Source: JASLDZ01 sp964235945 (GTDB lineage: Bacteria > Pseudomonadota > Alphaproteobacteria > Caulobacterales > Caulobacteraceae). Taken from it: a stretch of 7,709 nucleotides of DNA. The DNA lies in contig CAXSDV010000078.1 of NCBI GenBank assembly GCA_964235945.1, forward strand, positions 1 through 7,709, read 5' to 3'. The notes under the pieces were generated by a model. That model made no database searches. It worked only from the letters and a program-made list of their open reading frames with translations, and was not told the origin of the DNA. The number at the start of each line of letters is the position of its first letter. The stretch's first letter is position 1. Below, piece after piece: positions 5,452-7,709 of this stretch. A program made the translations under genes and the position numbers.

Positions 5452-7287
5452 TCAGCCGGGTTTCTTGAAGTACACCGCCGCCTGGTCGCCTCGCCCCTGC
5501 GCGTTCAGCTCGATCGAGCGCGCGCGCCAAGCGGCCATGCGCTCGGGCCCGAACGGGCCGGGGCGGCCGCCCCAGTGGGAGCCCTCGTCATGCAGGGCGA
5601 TGTCGCGCCGGTACTGCTCGCTACCCCAGAACTGAAGCTCGTAGCTGTCGCAGTCCACTCGCTGGATCTCCAGCCCCGCGCCCGCGGCCAGCACGGCGAG
5701 GCTCTTGCGCGTGTGCAGGAAGAAGTGGCGGGGGCAGTCGAGTTGCACCCAGTCCGCGCCGTAGATGCGCCACGCCTCGCTGTCGGCCATCGGCAGGCGC
5801 AGGAGCAGCCTGCCGCCGGGCTTCAGCCGGTCGGCGGCGTCGGCCAGGGCGCGAGCGGGGTCGGGCAGGTGCTCGAAGGCGTGGTGGAGCATGATCGCGT
5901 CCCACCCGCCGTCCAGCTCGGTCAGGTCCGCCTTGAGCACGCGCAACCCGTTCGCGTAGCGCACCTCCTGAGGCAGGAAGAGGTCGGCTCCCATTCCGCC
6001 GGTGAATCCCGCCAAGCGCAGTTGGTGAAGAAGCCGACCCGAGCCGCAACCCACGTCGAGCACGCGGCTGTCGGGCGTCAGCCCCAGCGGCCGCAGCGAC
6101 CAGAGCGGCCGGCGCATGTCGGCGTGGGCGACCGCGCGGGCCTCCGCCTCCGGCAGGGTCAACAGGTCGCGCACCGCCCGGCCGCGCGCCTCGCGCACCG
6201 CCCCGTCGGCGAACTCGGCATCCAGGTCCGCGCCGAAGCTGTAATAGCCCGGCCCGTAATAGCGGCCGAGGTCGGCGGGCGGATCGAGCAGCTGCACGCA
6301 GCCGCATCGCCCGCACTCGCCGTAGGTGAAGCGGTCGCGGAAGCCGAACATCATCTCGCGCGCGGCGTGGGTGCGGAAGCCCTCGCCCGAGCCGCACACC
6401 CGGCAGGCGTGGGTGGGCGTGGGGGGCGGCGCCACGGGCAGGCGCGCCAAAGTCACCGAACGGGTGACGGGGTGGAACGCGCGCGCGCCCTCCGGCCGGG
6501 CCAGGTCTTGCGCCAACTCGGCGTCCGAAGGCTCCTCCCCCGCGGCGTTGAGCCGGCGGGCGGAAGGGGGGGCGTCGCGGGTGGCGGGCTCCGACCTCCA
6601 CCACGGCCAAAAGCGCGGGGTGGGTCGGACCGGGACGTCGTAGACGCGCGCCAGGGTGTTCAGCTTGTACTCGATGAAGCCGGGCTCGGGCGGGCCGTCG
6701 GCGACGTAGCGCTCAAGGAAGGCGCGGGGCAGGGCCACGAGGATGAACAGGCACGCCCACAGCGGCCCGTCATAGCCGTGCGCGTCCAGGAGCCAGGCGC
6801 GGAACGCTTCCAGCGTCGGGCGGGCGGGCGGGTGCGCCCCGCCCCAGCCCCACCAGGTCTCCATGCCCGCCAGGGGGCGATCGCCGGAGAACACCGCCTC
6901 GCCCGGCCGCAAGTCCTCCAGGAGCTCGGCCAGGGGGAGGGCGGTGACGAGGTCCCATTGCACCAGCACCACCGTGTCCCAGGCGAGCGTGAAGCCCCGC
7001 TCGCGCGCCCAGGCGGCCACCACTTGGTCGCCCTGCACCCAGCGATAGGTGGCGGTGGAGGGCGCCTCGTAGAGCCACAGGTCGTCCAGCACCGGCCCGA
7101 GCGCGGCGCAGGCGGCCTGCGCCTCCTCCGGCGCGCCCCCGTACAGCCCGTACACCGGCGTCCCCGGGTTCAGCCGCCGCAGCTCGGCCACCCGCTCGCG
7201 GCAGAGGTCGAACGCCGTGTAGAACCAGAACAACGCCGCCAGGCGCGGCCGGGGCGGGGCGGACGGCGGAACAGGATCGGCCGTCAT
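5452..7287 (-). CDS. Glycosyltransferase-like domain fused to zinc-ribbon SAM methyltransferase
   Basis: A 611-residue two-part protein. Residues ~13-235 resemble a GT-A-like nucleotide-diphospho-sugar domain: FWFYTAFDLCRERV opens a Rossmann-like half, PVYGLYGG and a VVLVQWDLVTALPL strand follow, and D112 in QWD could be the metal-binding acidic residue. I do not recognise a named family for this half, so its function is inferred. A linker (~235-290) is rich in Pro, Ala and Glu. The methyltransferase half begins with a CxxC...CxxC zinc ribbon (C295, C298, C325, C328), followed by YYGPGYYSF. SAM motif I is VLDVGCGSGRLL (409-420), motif II region WDAIMLHHAFEHLPDP (462-477), then LKPGGRLLLRLP and PRHFFLHTRKSL. 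This half is a class I methyltransferase like those that modify sugars. The protein is cytosolic, with no signal peptide or membrane segment. It starts at ATG 7287 with no clear Shine-Dalgarno sequence and converges on the sulfotransferase, 24 bp away. It probably adds and methylates a residue on the same glycan; separate roles are possible. Confidence 0.88.
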   Translation of the reverse strand: MTADPVPPSAPPRPRLAALFWFYTAFDLCRERVAELRRLNPGTPVYGLYGGAPEEAQAACAALGPVLDDLWLYEAPSTATYRWVQGDQVVAAWARERGFTLAWDTVVLVQWDLVTALPLAELLEDLRPGEAVFSGDRPLAGMETWWGWGGAHPPARPTLEAFRAWLLDAHGYDGPLWACLFILVALPRAFLERYVADGPPEPGFIEYKLNTLARVYDVPVRPTPRFWPWWRSEPATRDAPPSARRLNAAGEEPSDAELAQDLARPEGARAFHPVTRSVTLARLPVAPPPTPTHACRVCGSGEGFRTHAAREMMFGFRDRFTYGECGRCGCVQLLDPPADLGRYYGPGYYSFGADLDAEFADGAVREARGRAVRDLLTLPEAEARAVAHADMRRPLWSLRPLGLTPDSRVLDVGCGSGRLLHQLRLAGFTGGMGADLFLPQEVRYANGLRVLKADLTELDGGWDAIMLHHAFEHLPDPARALADAADRLKPGGRLLLRLPMADSEAWRIYGADWVQLDCPRHFFLHTRKSLAVLAAGAGLEIQRVDCDSYELQFWGSEQYRRDIALHDEGSHWGGRPGPFGPERMAAWRARSIELNAQGRGDQAAVYFKKPG

Positions 7288-7304
7288 TCAGTAGGGCTCA
7301 GACC

Positions 7305-7318
7305 GCCCGTCGACGGGC
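7305..7318. promoter_or_regulatory. Perfect 14-bp palindrome GCCCGTCGACGGGC
   Basis: Both halves are exact reverse complements (GCCCGTC/GACGGGC) with no spacer. It lies 17-30 bp upstream of the minus-strand start at 7287. It could be a dimeric repressor operator or, once transcribed, a hairpin in the leader of the GT-methyltransferase gene that limits ribosome access. GC-rich DNA makes short palindromes common, though a 14-bp perfect one is less so. Confidence 0.4.
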
Positions 7319-7341
7319 AACAGCACCCGGTTAGTGCGCCG

Positions 7342-7422
7342 GACGCACCGACGCAATCGCGTGCGTCGATCAGCACCGACCCGCGCCCCGCGCCGCTCAC
7401 CCTGGTTGCACGTCAGTGCGTC
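7342..7422. promoter_or_regulatory. Cluster of GACGCA/TGCGTC hexamers with a 7-bp inverted repeat
   Basis: Four copies of one hexamer occur within 81 bp: GACGCA at 7342-7347 and 7350-7355, and its complement TGCGTC at 7362-7367 and 7417-7422. Two of them form a perfect inverted repeat, CGACGCA (7349-7355) and TGCGTCG (7362-7368), separated by 6 bp. This is the layout of a transcription-factor operator between two divergent genes. The last copy overlaps GCGTCAA (7418-7424), which on the minus strand reads TTGACGC, a perfect -35-like match for the GT-methyltransferase gene, although I find no -10 at normal spacing. Apart from this and the neighbouring sites, the 153-bp gap holds no gene. Confidence 0.4.
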
Positions 7423-7434
7423 AAGCCTAGAAGC
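7406..7434 (+). promoter_or_regulatory. Candidate promoter for the gene at 7441
   Basis: TTGCACG (7406-7412) lies 13 bp before CCTAGAAG (7426-7433), a six-of-eight match to the Caulobacter-type -10. The -35 agrees only partly with TTGACGS. Transcription would begin about 7 bp after the element, at or beside the ATG at 7441, so the mRNA would be leaderless or nearly so. The 10-mer GCCTAGAAGC is identical to that at 3369-3378. Confidence 0.35.
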
Positions 7435-7440
7435 AAGGAC

Positions 7441-7709
7441 ATGTTCCTGCCCGCAACTCATCCCGGCGTCGTCGCTCCTCGCGGCGCCGATCCGCTCGGC
7501 GACGGAGCGCTGAAGGTCTCGGCCGGGCCGGCGGGATGCGTGTTGTGGGGGCCTGGCGTGGGCGCCGCCGCCGGCGTGCACCGGGTGGTGGCACATGCGC
7601 GCGCCGAAGGCGGCGGAGAGGACCCCGTCTACATGGAGGTTTATGCGGGTGGTCGCGTCCACGGCGCCCGTCATTTCCGAGACGGATGCGAACTGATCGT
7701 CCGGCTTCC
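7441..7709 (+). CDS. Unidentified protein, N-terminal 89 residues (3' end outside window)
   Basis: An open frame runs from ATG 7441 to the right edge with no stop. It is the only ATG, GTG or TTG in frame in the ~150 bp before it. After a Pro/Gly-rich start (MFLPATHPGVVAPRG) the pattern alternates hydrophobic and polar residues, as in beta strands: KVSAGPAGCVLWGPGV, GVHRVVAHARAEGG, VYMEVYAGGRVHGARHF, CELIVRL. This resembles a beta-sandwich module in which 'GP' follows the first strand, of the kind I associate with proteobacterial surface-glycan proteins; that link is tentative. The third-position G/C bias is high but somewhat lower than in the neighbours. AAGGA sits only 1 bp before the ATG, too close to act as a normal ribosome binding site. 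An alternative minus-strand frame over the same bases is Arg-rich and looks like a shadow. Function is unknown. Confidence 0.6.
   Translation, partial: MFLPATHPGVVAPRGADPLGDGALKVSAGPAGCVLWGPGVGAAAGVHRVVAHARAEGGGEDPVYMEVYAGGRVHGARHFRDGCELIVRL

Noticed and set aside
7288..7674. Minus-strand 128-codon frame directly abutting the GT-methyltransferase start
   Set aside because: Arg-rich with no recognisable motif or strand pattern; it covers the palindromic intergenic region and is antisense to a better coding frame from 7441.

Overview
The window is very GC-rich and densely coding, with strong third-position G/C bias. It looks like a chromosomal segment from a high-GC proteobacterium. An alphaproteobacterium is my best guess: the promoter-like elements (TTGACGC, CCTAGAAG) resemble Caulobacter-type housekeeping signals, and the gene content fits surface-glycan loci of that class. 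This is inference; there is no rRNA, tRNA or other taxonomic marker.

Layout, left to right. (1) The 3' end of a plus-strand GT4 glycosyltransferase enters from the left edge and stops at 557. (2) A complete minus-strand GT4 glycosyltransferase (571-2223) lies tail to tail with it, 13 bp away. The two are paralogs and share an unusual C-terminal extension. (3) Upstream on the same strand is a secreted M23 zinc metallopeptidase (2307-3356). (4) A 62-bp divergent gap holds two ribosome binding sites and a promoter-like element. (5) A plus-strand pair follows: a GT4 glycosyltransferase of the 'HNNFP...LSWSLLEAM' subfamily (3419-4654) and, 5 bp later, a PAPS-dependent sulfotransferase (4660-5427). 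(6) Tail to tail with that pair is a 611-codon minus-strand protein (5452-7287). It fuses a glycosyltransferase-like N-terminal half to a zinc-ribbon SAM methyltransferase. (7) A 153-bp divergent intergenic region (7288-7440) carries a perfect 14-bp palindrome and a cluster of GACGCA/TGCGTC hexamers. (8) A plus-strand gene starts at 7441 and runs off the right edge.

Taken together this is a glycan-building locus. Three GT4 enzymes would add sugars, and the sulfotransferase and the GT-methyltransferase fusion would decorate them with sulfate and methyl groups. The M23 peptidase acts outside the cytoplasm on peptidoglycan or a related peptide crosslink and may remodel the wall at the site of glycan export or anchoring. 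No polymerase, flippase or export gene is present, so the final product (capsule, O-antigen, holdfast-like material or glycosylated protein) cannot be named. No mobile element, CRISPR array, tRNA or rRNA is visible.
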